Of a stretch of DNA of 64,000 nucleotides, positions 40,671 to 50,185 are shown piece by piece. The notes under the pieces are model-generated. The model made no database searches and was not told the origin of the DNA. It saw only the letters and a program-made list of their open reading frames with translations. Origin of the DNA: Epithemia pelagica (Eukaryota > Bacillariophyta > Bacillariophyceae > Surirellales > Surirellaceae); assembly GCA_946965045.2 (NCBI GenBank), contig OX337228.1:5642001-5706000 (forward strand). Reading direction: 5' to 3'. The translations under genes and the position numbers were made by a program. Position 1 is the first letter of the stretch, and every line of letters starts with the position of its first letter.

Positions 40671-42140
40671 TCAGGGTTGTGCGGCTTTGTAGATCCTTTT
40701 TTTACTATGGGCAAAGCGTCCGAAACTGTTTCCGGCTGAGGTTTTGGGAACAGTCGGTTCAGCAGCAACAGGAGGATCAGGCTCGGAATGGTTCGGCGCG
40801 TCGTCGCCATCCAGGTCAATGGTCTCCAATTTCATGTCATCAGACTTTGGAGTTTCAGTTTTACTCAACTTGCGAGAGCCATTTTCATCTTCAGTGCGCA
40901 CGGCTCCGGCCTTGCGCTTTCCATTAGCGTCTTTCTGTTCTTTACGGGCACGGAGGATTTCGGCTTTCTCTTCATCAGAGAGCTTGCGCCATTCATCCAA
41001 ACTGTAATGACGTGTCTTCTTTTTATTCTGCTTGTTACGACCATTGTTCTTTCCACTAGTCTTAGTCGTACCCACACCAGCAATCTTTCGATTCTCGTCA
41101 TTGGTCTTGTCGGTACGGGATGCAGCAATCAACGTGCCAAAATACTGCTGGCATGCTTCAAAATCAGAAAGCTTTGCTGCGTCACCGTTGACGACCGTCT
41201 TTCCCGCCGCCAAAGAGGGATCCGATATACCTTTGAGGAAATCGGTTACCTTTTTGGTTTCGGCAACGGGTTCATCAAGTTCAGCCAACGTATTATGAGC
41301 TTTCTGATGGCGGTGAACATATTGTTGATACGAGAAACGACCGCGGCCTGTAAACTTCGCGTCGGCAATAGCAGCGTATGCTTCTTTCTTGCGGATGGTG
41401 ACAGCTGCTGTTCCAGTAGCTTGGCGAGTCAACGCAAGATACGCCTCACGGCCGTCCTTCTTCTTTTGGTGTGGCTTGATGAACGTCAGGCCAGGTCCGC
41501 CAACAAGGAAAGGTTTCATCAGTGTGAAGACGCGTTGATTGTCAAGGGCATACTGATCACCTTGCAGGATAGTAGTAGCAATCAAATCGTCATCGATAGT
41601 ATCGTAGGCAGCATTCCTTGCTTCAGAACCGACAGGCTTAGTTTCACGAAGGACGTATGTCAAAGGGACACCCGTTGTGGGATTGCGATGCTGTGCGAGG
41701 AACGTGAGCAAGGCATCGTTAAACACCTCCCACTGAGTAAACGAAGTCAACTCTTTCGGTGGGGTCAGTTCATCGGAGGCAACTTCCTTGTTGAGTGCAA
41801 ACAGTTCCTGGGTACGCTTGGTCCATTTCTTGATCAGGGGCGGATCAGAGAAAAGTGAGACTTTAAGGGCCTGACCACGAGACGAACGGTATTCGAGCCA
41901 CATTCGGAAGCCGTGGAGCTGCAGGTTAGCACTGAAGGGAAAGGCCCCGTTCTCTGGAGGGGTCTTCGCCATCATCTTCAACATCGACGGCACTTGATGG
42001 ACCGCAACAGTCATGAACGATTGAGCATCATCGAAACCCTGCTCAATGATGTAGGTCACGGTGGCATCATTGTATCCACAGCGTTTAACGGCAGCCTTGA
42101 AATCTTCCTTGGGATTTTCAGGGGCAGTGGATGAAGACAT
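40671..42140 (-). CDS. Copia Gag of the second element
   Basis: A 489-aa ORF starts at the ATG at 42140 (MSSSTAPENPKEDF). It is helical and basic, with a C-terminal half rich in Lys/Asn/Glu (GTTKTSGKNNGRNKQNKKK) and acidic patches. No CCHC knuckle is visible. It ends ...KRIYKAAQP then TGA TGA. A run of seven A residues on the minus strand (plus-strand T run near 40697-40703) lies 10 codons before the stop. Reading one base further on from that run continues open for about 30 more codons, up to the TGA just before pol. Confidence 0.82.
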   Translation of the reverse strand: MSSSTAPENPKEDFKAAVKRCGYNDATVTYIIEQGFDDAQSFMTVAVHQVPSMLKMMAKTPPENGAFPFSANLQLHGFRMWLEYRSSRGQALKVSLFSDPPLIKKWTKRTQELFALNKEVASDELTPPKELTSFTQWEVFNDALLTFLAQHRNPTTGVPLTYVLRETKPVGSEARNAAYDTIDDDLIATTILQGDQYALDNQRVFTLMKPFLVGGPGLTFIKPHQKKKDGREAYLALTRQATGTAAVTIRKKEAYAAIADAKFTGRGRFSYQQYVHRHQKAHNTLAELDEPVAETKKVTDFLKGISDPSLAAGKTVVNGDAAKLSDFEACQQYFGTLIAASRTDKTNDENRKIAGVGTTKTSGKNNGRNKQNKKKTRHYSLDEWRKLSDEEKAEILRARKEQKDANGKRKAGAVRTEDENGSRKLSKTETPKSDDMKLETIDLDGDDAPNHSEPDPPVAAEPTVPKTSAGNSFGRFAHSKKRIYKAAQP

Positions 42141-42832
42141 GGTGGAAGGCAAAAGGAAAACAAGAGAGCCAGAAGCAGGAGAGGTTCAGAGCAAAACACA
42201 GGCAAAAAACACAGAAGTGTGGAGGCATTGCCAAAAGGTGATGCAGATCGCAGATTTCGCGATTCTACCTGGAATTTAGGTGCACAAGTAGTGTCGACTT
42301 GCGTTTGCGCTGCAGTCGGCAGAGAACAAATACTTAGGACGTGTGCGTCGGCACAGTGCAAAAGGAGGTATCTATATTTTCATGTAGGGAGAAAAGATTA
42401 CCAAAACAATCGCTCACTTAAGCGAGTGCTCCCCGTCACGTGGGAGAGTGCCATGGGTCACACATCACGAGTGTGAACTATAAGTAGTGCCGCAAGCATA
42501 CCGTGACGAGTAGCTTAGCGCGAACACTCCCAAGCGGTGATCAGCCGCTGCCAGTACGGGCAAAAGGCAGAGAGCAAGACTCCAAGGAGTTTCACATGAT
42601 GCATAGCTTAGCTAGCATAGTTGGTGAGTTAGACAAAAAAAACATATTAGTTCCCCCGTGCATTGGCATATAGCGTATGTACAAGGCGGTGAATCCCAGT
42701 CGACCGGGATTGATCGGCCACCCTTGAGAAGAACATGCACTTTTAACCAGCGGGGAAACGTCTTGTACCATACACCCCAAATATGGCGGCTCCCAGAAAT
42801 TGGGCGTCTTAACTTAAAGCTGAGTCTAAGGG
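42141..42832 (-). other. Leader of the second copia element
   Basis: About 690 bp lie between the tRNA-like sequence and gag. No ORF is convincing. This is untranslated leader that should hold packaging signals. Palindromic stretches such as CTTAGCTAGCATAG-like (about 42604) are present. Confidence 0.45.
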
Positions 42833-42900
42833 GAATCGAACCCCTGGCACCACGAGCCAACAGCAAACATTTACCAGCTAAACCACTGCGGCTCTGCGAT
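42822..42900 (-). tRNA. tRNA-derived sequence (degenerate tRNA or SINE-like) in the leader
   Basis: The minus strand reads a perfect internal Pol III A box (TGGTTTAGCTGG) and, about 36 bases later, a perfect B box (GGTTCGATTCC) within a 5-bp T-stem (AGGGG/CCCCT), followed by TAGACTCA where the 3' acceptor strand should be. The 5' acceptor (GAGCCGC) pairs poorly with it and the anticodon stem does not close. A GTT-like (Asn) anticodon position is possible but unsure. It is best read as a tRNA-derived, non-functional sequence starting about 15 bases inside the 5' LTR boundary. Confidence 0.6.
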
Positions 42901-42915
42901 TTGGGTCTGATAAAC
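42901..42915 (-). other. Putative primer-binding site of the second copia element
   Basis: Directly inside the 5' LTR the minus strand reads GTTTATCAGACCCAA. TTTATCAGACC resembles the common initiator-Met primer-binding sequence TGGTATCAGAGC over its TATCAGA core. Pairing to the diatom tRNA was not tested. Confidence 0.4.
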
Positions 42916-43089
42916 TGTATAAATCCTGCCACTACACGCTACAAAACGGTGTATACGGCGTGCAACAAGTGGCTAGACCAAAATTATGACTAGAAAACTA
43001 GATGCGTAGCAGCATATGTAGGCGATGCATATTCGCCAATATGCGACCATGTATCCGCCAATATGCGACCTGTTGGCGGGATTTATTCA
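42916..43089 (-). repeat. 5' LTR of the second copia element
   Basis: A 174-bp LTR partner of 36016-36189, differing by one visible base. It is followed on the plus strand by TTGC, matching the four bases before the other LTR. Confidence 0.92.
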
Positions 43090-44257
<1,168 letters not shown>

Positions 44258-44330
44258 AGAACTAATATTGTATGGTAGTCAATGGGTGTGCATACTACAT
44301 ACAAGGTATGTATTAACCACGTTTTTATTC

Positions 44331-46022
44331 CTAGTCTTTCTTTTGCTTTGCGTCAAGAAACACTTCCAATGCTTTCATCACCTTGGTCCAAAGCTCTTGG
44401 ATTTGCTTCATCTTGGTAGCTGCTAAAATTGCCAAAAAGCAAAACACCACAGCGTAGGTGTGTGACAAGATTTCGCTTCCGGCTTTGCATACCTGAGAGT
44501 ACGGGGAACAAGTCATGTCAGTCAACCAGCGAAGGATGTAAGCTGCAAATGCCATCGCCATGGGTAACAGCCATGTCTCAAATCCAAGCAAAGGATTTCG
44601 TCCGTTATTGAGGGACTCGTAAGTCTCCCACGATTTCTCGATCTGCACATCCAACTTGTCCTTTGCTTCATCGATGTTCTTGCGACTACCAAATGTAGCC
44701 ACTGAGCGAAAAACTTTCATGGCCTTTGCCATGCAAGCTTTGTGCTCGTCTTTGAGTTCTTCAGGACGAATAAAGTTGGTGCACTTGGGGCCGGCAACGA
44801 GATTCATGCGATCCTCGTACTCGGCCAATGCCAGGGTAACGGCATTACTATTATTGGCGCTAGCAGTAGCAGCCAATAAAGTTGCGGCAGTTGGAAATTT
44901 CGACCCAGTGACGAACACATCGGCATATGCTTGAATGTACGAGCCCAATTCAACTGCGGTTAACTCCCGATCGTGGATCTTTTTTGGTTGTAATGTCGAC
45001 TTTGAAAACACGCGCTTGCAGTAACGGTCCAACAAAGCAACAAACATCTTTTCCAACGCCGAAACGTCACCATTGTATTTCTTCTTTGTCACAGCAAAGC
45101 CTGGATGACACAGAGCATAACACGAAATCTCCTCGAAGCATGTATGAATTTGCTCACGTGTATCTTTGAGATCGGATGCTTCGCGGTCAGCCAACACTTT
45201 TCCGAGATACTCCTCTGTACTTTTCTCCATTGCCTCATAGTCTTCGTCTTCATCATCATAATGCTGCCAATCGCGAACTAAGAATTCAATCTTTTGAAAA
45301 GGTTTGTGTTCATCCTCTGATTGTCCCATAGCCGTTCGAGCGTATTCCGTGAACAAAGCCAACTGCTGTAGATTATCTTCTTGGATTCGTTTGTCAACAT
45401 TGTAGATCTGGTAACTGCTCAGCAACGTGCTAAGGCCAAAAATCGACGCCGTCAACGCCATAGTTGTCTCATGATCAAACATTCCTTGAGTATCTACAAG
45501 CAATACTGCAAGAGGCTCACCATCCTCAGTCTCGAGAAAGAAGGGATGACTCCACATCCAGATTCCGGTCGTATTTCGCTCACTTCCACCTTTCCACTCA
45601 AAACCTTCTTTGCCCAAGGCCTCAAACTGTTCATACCAAGGCTTTTCGTTATGGTTACCGGATTTGTTCTTCTTAGTCTCTTCAAGAGCGTAGAGATACC
45701 TCAAGAACAAACTTAGCAAGAAGCTCTTGCCCGTTCGAAATGCGCCAACCACCGACACTACAGCCACTTTCCACCCAACCGGAACGCGGCTCAAAATCTC
45801 ATTCCAGCGCTCCTTGTGAAATGTAAACGCATGAGCGTCATCATCGCTTCCGATCGACACAATCTGCGAAGCAACGGCGTCCTGTTCACCGACTTCGACG
45901 ACGATTTCGCTTGGGTTCTTGGCTTCGACCTTGCCATCAACGACATCGTCACTTTCCTCCTTTAGCTCCGGCGGAGCGTCATTGTGCTCCACCATTACTG
46001 CTGATTCATCCGTGTCAGACAT
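44331..46022 (-). CDS. Atlastin-like dynamin-family GTPase (ER fusion)
   Basis: A 563-aa single-exon protein, close to animal atlastin length. An acidic N-terminus (1-55) precedes the GB1/RHD3-type GTPase domain. G1 is GAFRTGKS (93-100), G3 is DTQG (177-180), and the atlastin/GBP RD motif is FLVRDW (R250, D251). The stretch QIYNVDKRIQEDNLQQLALFTEYART is characteristic of atlastins rather than GBPs. A helical middle domain follows. Two hydrophobic segments near the C-terminus (about residues 480-500 and 520-545) form the ER hairpin, followed by a short basic amphipathic tail. Atlastins tether and fuse ER tubules. Confidence 0.9.
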   Translation of the reverse strand: MSDTDESAVMVEHNDAPPELKEESDDVVDGKVEAKNPSEIVVEVGEQDAVASQIVSIGSDDDAHAFTFHKERWNEILSRVPVGWKVAVVSVVGAFRTGKSFLLSLFLRYLYALEETKKNKSGNHNEKPWYEQFEALGKEGFEWKGGSERNTTGIWMWSHPFFLETEDGEPLAVLLVDTQGMFDHETTMALTASIFGLSTLLSSYQIYNVDKRIQEDNLQQLALFTEYARTAMGQSEDEHKPFQKIEFLVRDWQHYDDEDEDYEAMEKSTEEYLGKVLADREASDLKDTREQIHTCFEEISCYALCHPGFAVTKKKYNGDVSALEKMFVALLDRYCKRVFSKSTLQPKKIHDRELTAVELGSYIQAYADVFVTGSKFPTAATLLAATASANNSNAVTLALAEYEDRMNLVAGPKCTNFIRPEELKDEHKACMAKAMKVFRSVATFGSRKNIDEAKDKLDVQIEKSWETYESLNNGRNPLLGFETWLLPMAMAFAAYILRWLTDMTCSPYSQVCKAGSEILSHTYAVVFCFLAILAATKMKQIQELWTKVMKALEVFLDAKQKKD

Positions 46023-46480
46023 CGAGAGGCGTTCAATGAGTTAAATATTGCTTGCCTGACTGTGTTGCTGCCGTCGGTCCAATGCCAGTTGTCAATCAAT
46101 TTGATTGTTCTGGAGTCTCGCGTTCAATTCCTGACGGCTTTGTGATTGATTGTGACGGTGCGCAGACAAAGCAGAGACAGACAGAAGATTTTGCGACGGG
46201 AAGACGCCTGCGCGCGGAGAGCGTCTCTCGATGCCCGCGCGCGAGAAAGGTGGACGTTGGAAGGAGTGACTCATTCCACCCACATGACATGTACCCCATG
46301 TCCATATTCGGCCAGCGTCATCGCATATGGCAATCCTTCTCTTTCTTGGCAATAATGACATCAGTTTACGCGTTATTTGAAGTTTGATGAACCATTCCCC
46401 CGTCTTCCGACCGAACAACTCAAAGTTGCAATTCGTCAATGGTGGACATAAAAAGACAAATGTCATTCAACAGCAACAAA
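46023..46480. other. Bidirectional intergenic region
   Basis: 458 bp between the divergent atlastin-like and COQ10-like genes. It contains a GC-rich block (CGCCTGCGCGCGGAGAGCG...CCCGCGCGCGAG, about 46205-46245). No gene is seen. Confidence 0.35.
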
Positions 46481-47413
46481 ATGAATTTCCTGACAGGACT
46501 TACGATACTCTTGTCTTTTCTGGGTATACGTGGATTCACTGCGCCGTTGCCGTCAGTCAACCCAAATCAAGCCAGAATTGTGCAACAGCCCATTCATAGT
46601 ACATCCACTGCCCTTAGTGTATGGTGGTTTGGTGGGACGGATCTTGAAGAATCGACCTTACAGAAAACAGACGATGAATCATGCGAGCTGGTCCCCGTGA
46701 GGATTGAAAGACCGTCATCGAATAGCCGAAAAATATTTGGTGAAATTGTGGTTCCTGTGCCATTAGAGGACGTTTGGGCAATCCTGACCGATTACGACCG
46801 TCTCGCTATTCATGTTCCCAATTTGGTCGAATCAAGAATTGTCGAGCGAACTTCAGGAGGGGAGCAAGGAGATGGATTGTTTCGATGTCGTTTGTATCAA
46901 AAAGGAGCACAAAAGATTGTGGGTTTCGAGTTTGGGGCGTCGGTAACGATGGATATGAGAGAAATGGCATCTGACCTCGTACGAGCCTTACCGCCGAGTG
47001 TATCGGGAAGTCCAATGTCTGCGAGAAAAGAACGCCGTATATCATTCAAATGCGCGGATAGCTTTTTCTTCAATGAGTTTGATGGTGAATGGAAAGTCGT
47101 CGAACAAACAAGCGAGGATGGATCTCCCGAGTCTGTCTTATCTTATGTCGTGGACGTTAGACCAAAAGGCCCTGTTCCAGTTGCCGCTCTGGAATGGCGC
47201 ATTAGAGAGGATGTACCTACAAATTTGAGAGCCGTAAAGAAAGCCTCCATGGAAGTTGGCCTTGACGGTGTGCTCGCCTCACGAACTGGATCCAGACGTG
47301 CATCAGGCTCGCCTATGTCTGTTGCATCTCAGCAAATACCACGACGGCTGGAACGAGTAATGGTGCAGTGGGAGGAGAGCGAAACTATGGCGGCATACCT
47401 CGACAAACCATAG
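46481..47413 (+). CDS. Plastid-targeted COQ10/START (polyketide cyclase-like) domain protein
   Basis: The protein starts at the ATG at 46481, where a signal peptide (MNFLTGLTILLSFLGIRG) is followed by FTAP, the diatom plastid motif; upstream in-frame ATGs at 46439 and 46460 would bury this signal. The result is 310 aa. Residues about 75-230 match the COQ10/polyketide cyclase domain: IFGEIVVPVPLEDVWAILTDYDRLAIHVPNLVESRIVER, then FRCRLYQKGAQKIVGFEFGASVTMDM, and an FNEFDGEWKVVEQ segment. Plastid relatives in plants are thought to bind hydrophobic molecules such as lipids or quinones. The ligand is unknown. It is divergent from the atlastin-like gene. Confidence 0.78.
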   Translation: MNFLTGLTILLSFLGIRGFTAPLPSVNPNQARIVQQPIHSTSTALSVWWFGGTDLEESTLQKTDDESCELVPVRIERPSSNSRKIFGEIVVPVPLEDVWAILTDYDRLAIHVPNLVESRIVERTSGGEQGDGLFRCRLYQKGAQKIVGFEFGASVTMDMREMASDLVRALPPSVSGSPMSARKERRISFKCADSFFFNEFDGEWKVVEQTSEDGSPESVLSYVVDVRPKGPVPVAALEWRIREDVPTNLRAVKKASMEVGLDGVLASRTGSRRASGSPMSVASQQIPRRLERVMVQWEESETMAAYLDKP

Positions 47414-47444
47414 CACAATCATGAGAATCGCTGATTAACTACAA

Positions 47445-48071
47445 TTATGTGGAATCTTTTTGATCGACGCTGTCATCTGTTGCGACTTTAGAAAGATATT
47501 TTTCATAAACATATTTCATCTCTTCTTGTTCTGACATGTTTTTTATCTTCTCTGATTCGGAAGTGACAAGATGAGGAAATATCTGCTTCCAGTATCTCGA
47601 AATTGGAAAGACTTCACTATCAAATTCTTTGGGACGTGCGCATCGCTTAAGATTATGCGATGCTTTCTCTAGCGAATCAGATCCAGAAGTATAACACACA
47701 ATGGCTCCAAGCATCGCGAAAACGGCAATGTTGCCCTTCGTTGCAATTCGAAAGGCACGGTTAGCTAACGCTGCAGCAGCTGAATGGGATATCTGCGGCT
47801 GTTCTTTAGCAGACGCTTTCAATGAAGAAGTTGTTGCATTGGAGATTGATGAAGATTCGAGTTGTTCCACGACAATGTTTTCCGTCGGTGCTCGAAAGTC
47901 TTGGATCGCGGAATACGCCGATATCACAGATGTAGCAAGGAGAACATGTCCCGGATTTATCGATTGGACAACAAAGTCACGTAGTTTTGTCATGATTCTG
48001 CCATTTCCACCAGGAGACAACTGCGACTTATAGGCTGCGGGAACATCTTCACTCGCTGGCTGTTCATCCAT
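47445..48071 (-). CDS. Hypothetical protein with a possible membrane helix
   Basis: A 208-aa ORF starts at the ATG at 48071 (MDEQPASEDVPAAYKS). The frame is open for 74 codons upstream, but those cover a TAGGAGTA-containing repeat-rich stretch and probably belong to the promoter. Two mildly hydrophobic helices (VLLATSVISAYSAI and IAVFAMLGAIVCYTS) and a charged C-terminus ending KDST are visible. I do not recognise a family. It is convergent with the COQ10-like gene (31 bp between stops) and divergent from CSN4. Confidence 0.55.
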   Translation of the reverse strand: MDEQPASEDVPAAYKSQLSPGGNGRIMTKLRDFVVQSINPGHVLLATSVISAYSAIQDFRAPTENIVVEQLESSSISNATTSSLKASAKEQPQISHSAAAALANRAFRIATKGNIAVFAMLGAIVCYTSGSDSLEKASHNLKRCARPKEFDSEVFPISRYWKQIFPHLVTSESEKIKNMSEQEEMKYVYEKYLSKVATDDSVDQKDST

Positions 48072-48206
48072 ACTGCGGAGTTGTGGTGACAATCGACACT
48101 TGACCCTCGGGGAATGCCGATCTGTTGTTGCGTGGCTGATGAGAAGGACTCTCCCTAGCTCTCTAGCTAGGAGTAGCTTACGCCTACTCCCGCCCCAAGA
48201 CAGTTG

Positions 48207-48222
48207 AGTAGCTTTTCCTACT
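48207..48222. repeat. AGTAG-CTTTTC-CTACT hairpin
   Basis: A 5-bp stem with a CTTTTC loop lies in the spacer between the minus-strand hypothetical gene and CSN4. Its core GTAGCTTTTCCTAC is identical to the one at 63580-63593. Confidence 0.4.
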
Positions 48223-48342
48223 GCCACTCCGTTTGGGTATCCATGTGCGAAAGGATTTCGCATTTTTCCTTCCAGAACACTGTCACAAATCATCCATCAA
48301 TTTGCCGACGTTCCTATTACTACAAGAAAGATTTCGTAAATC

Positions 48343-49539
48343 ATGGATAGTCTTATCCAAGCAATTGACGGTGCTGTTCTATCGAAAGATTATTCCACCA
48401 TATGCAACCTTTTTTCTGACAATTCATCATTGTCGTCTTTTTCTTGGCAATCCGTGGGCCAAGGGGAACAGCGATCCCTGGCTGCCTATTTTATTCAACA
48501 GGCCACAAACACTCCCGGATTTCTCCCTGATGCGTTTCGTCATGGAGCAATGATGAGTGTCATGACAAAAGTTCTCGGTCATCTACCGAGTACGGTAGAG
48601 AAAGCGGATGACAATACTTTACGGCAGAAAATATTTGAGTATCTTATCAGCAACGGTGGAGAACCGGATTACATTGGAGCCGCTCGTATTTTGAGTGGAA
48701 TGCGCATGGAGGAAGATACGCAGTCAGTGTACTATATGACAGCCGCCAATCGCACCGATGTTTACGTCCGAATCGCCGAATGTTTTCTTGCAGAAGATGA
48801 GATTGCCGAATCGGATTCTGCTGTTCAAAAAGCTGGAGGCATTGTGGAGTCCATTCCGGACAAGGAAAACCACACGGCGCTCATCTTACGATACAAGAGT
48901 ACCTATGCGCGCGTGTTAGATTCCAATCGGAAATTCTTACAGGCGGCACAGCGGTACCATGAGCTAAGTCAATCAGCAACTGATTTGATTGACGCTGACG
49001 ATTTATTGACAATGCTGGGCATGGCGGCTACTTGTGCGATACTAGCTCCAAGTGGCCCTCAACGCGAACGAGTGATTGGTCATATCTGCAAAGATAAACG
49101 TCTGAACGACTTGGATGCGAAATTCTCCACTCACTCAACTATTCTCAGAAAGATGCATTCACGCCAGATCCTTCGACCTGATGAGCTTAAGCAGTTTGAA
49201 AGCTCGCTTGCGGATCACCAGAAAGCCTTGATGGGAGATGGATTGACAATTATGGAACGTGGTGTTGTAGAGCACAACATGATCTCTGTGAGCAACTTGT
49301 ATCGTACAATATACATGAGTGAACTGGCAAAGATACTTGGGGTGACAGAAAAGCGTGCTGAAACAATAGCGGCCAACATGATCATGGAAGGCGCTCTAAA
49401 CGGCACCATCGATGAAGTTGACGGGTTACTTGAGTTTGCAGCTGAAGAATCTCCTGAAGACTCGTGGGACCATGCGATCAATAGCTTTTGCCTAGAACTG
49501 AACCGTGTCTCGGATGCTATCAAGGCCAGCACTAGCTAA
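48343..49539 (+). CDS. CSN4: COP9 signalosome subunit 4
   Basis: A single-exon 398-aa protein, close to the usual 406. The N-terminal half is TPR-like helical repeats (GAARILSGMRMEEDTQSVY, VYVRIAECFLAEDEIAESDSAVQKAG, ALILRYKSTYARVLDSNRKFLQAAQRYHELS). The PCI domain follows, with QFESSLADHQKALMGDGLTIMERGVVEHNMISVSNLYRTI and the winged helix ELAKILGVTEKRAETIAANMIMEG. CSN4 is a core subunit of the COP9 signalosome, which removes NEDD8 from cullins. The order and spacing of motifs identify it clearly against the related proteasome lid subunit RPN5. Confidence 0.93.
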   Translation: MDSLIQAIDGAVLSKDYSTICNLFSDNSSLSSFSWQSVGQGEQRSLAAYFIQQATNTPGFLPDAFRHGAMMSVMTKVLGHLPSTVEKADDNTLRQKIFEYLISNGGEPDYIGAARILSGMRMEEDTQSVYYMTAANRTDVYVRIAECFLAEDEIAESDSAVQKAGGIVESIPDKENHTALILRYKSTYARVLDSNRKFLQAAQRYHELSQSATDLIDADDLLTMLGMAATCAILAPSGPQRERVIGHICKDKRLNDLDAKFSTHSTILRKMHSRQILRPDELKQFESSLADHQKALMGDGLTIMERGVVEHNMISVSNLYRTIYMSELAKILGVTEKRAETIAANMIMEGALNGTIDEVDGLLEFAAEESPEDSWDHAINSFCLELNRVSDAIKASTS

Positions 49540-50185
49540 GTTCCCTTGGGCATATCCATATTTTTGTTCCCTATGATCGAACATGCGGCTAATCGGTACA
49601 AAACCATCATGCCATTTTACTCCTACCTCCTACGAGGTCCGTAATAGATCGCATAGCTGCCTACTACCTCTAGCTCTAGTAGATACTCCTAGCTTGGAGT
49701 CCCGCCGTTGATATCCCTAACGATTATCCTTATCTGCACGACTAATCTCAAACTTGCCCAATCCCCTTTCTAGGAAACTCGGGTTCGAAAAGTAACGTTG
49801 GAAGTTCGTTGAGAAGCGGAGTTCGTACAAGTACAACGGTAGGCCAGTCGTACGGCGCACCCCATACCGATGAGCTCGACTGACTGTTGTGCGGGTCGCG
49901 AACGCGAAGCGAACGAGCTCATAAAATTGCGAGTTGCGAGCCCATTCTTGCGCACCGCCCCCTTTCATTGGAGCACACGGTACGAATTACGAGGATGTGT
50001 TTACGCCAGCCGTCTCCATCCCCTGATTTTGAGGGCACAACAAAAACAGATTGCACGAAGATAATAACAAGGCACAACCGAAGAACCGACCGGCAACAAG
50101 CCCAAGACGACGACAACAACACCAGTTCGCCGGTTTTGAAGAGCGTAGTGGTAACCACGACAGAGAAAAGGCGACGAGCTGCATC
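49540..50185. other. Intergenic region with TACTCCTA motifs
   Basis: About 645 bp between CSN4 and the DUF6824 gene. Near 49618-49700 there is a cluster of CTCCTA/CTAGTAG-type short repeats with two TACTCCTA copies. The 3' part is the presumed promoter and leader of the DUF6824 gene; the ORFs overlapping it lack an ATG. No gene is seen. Confidence 0.4.

Larger units (their letters stand above)
36016..43089 (-). mobile_element. Second Ty1/copia LTR retrotransposon, minus strand
   Basis: A 7,074-bp element is bounded by 174-bp direct repeats that differ by one base that I could see (GGGGTA versus GGTGTA near 36050/42950). Termini TGTATAAATC and GATTTATTCA are near-perfect inverted repeats. Flanks share TTGC (36012-36015 and 43090-43093), a likely short target-site duplication. 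Gag (42140-40671) and Pol (40600-36344) lie in different frames. The domain order PR-IN-RT-RNase H is copia type. It inserted between the START-like gene and Rab6 and disrupts neither. Confidence 0.92.

Noticed and set aside
40788-41858. 356-codon plus-strand ORF
   Set aside because: It is antisense to the copia Gag and is composed of implausible Cys/Phe/Leu runs.
42822-42900. Functional tRNA gene
   Set aside because: A and B boxes are intact, but acceptor and anticodon stems do not pair, so I call it tRNA-derived only.
47445-48293. Longer 282-aa version of the hypothetical protein
   Set aside because: The extra 74 codons cover a CTAG/TAGGAGTA-rich stretch typical of spacers here; the start at 48071 is preferred.
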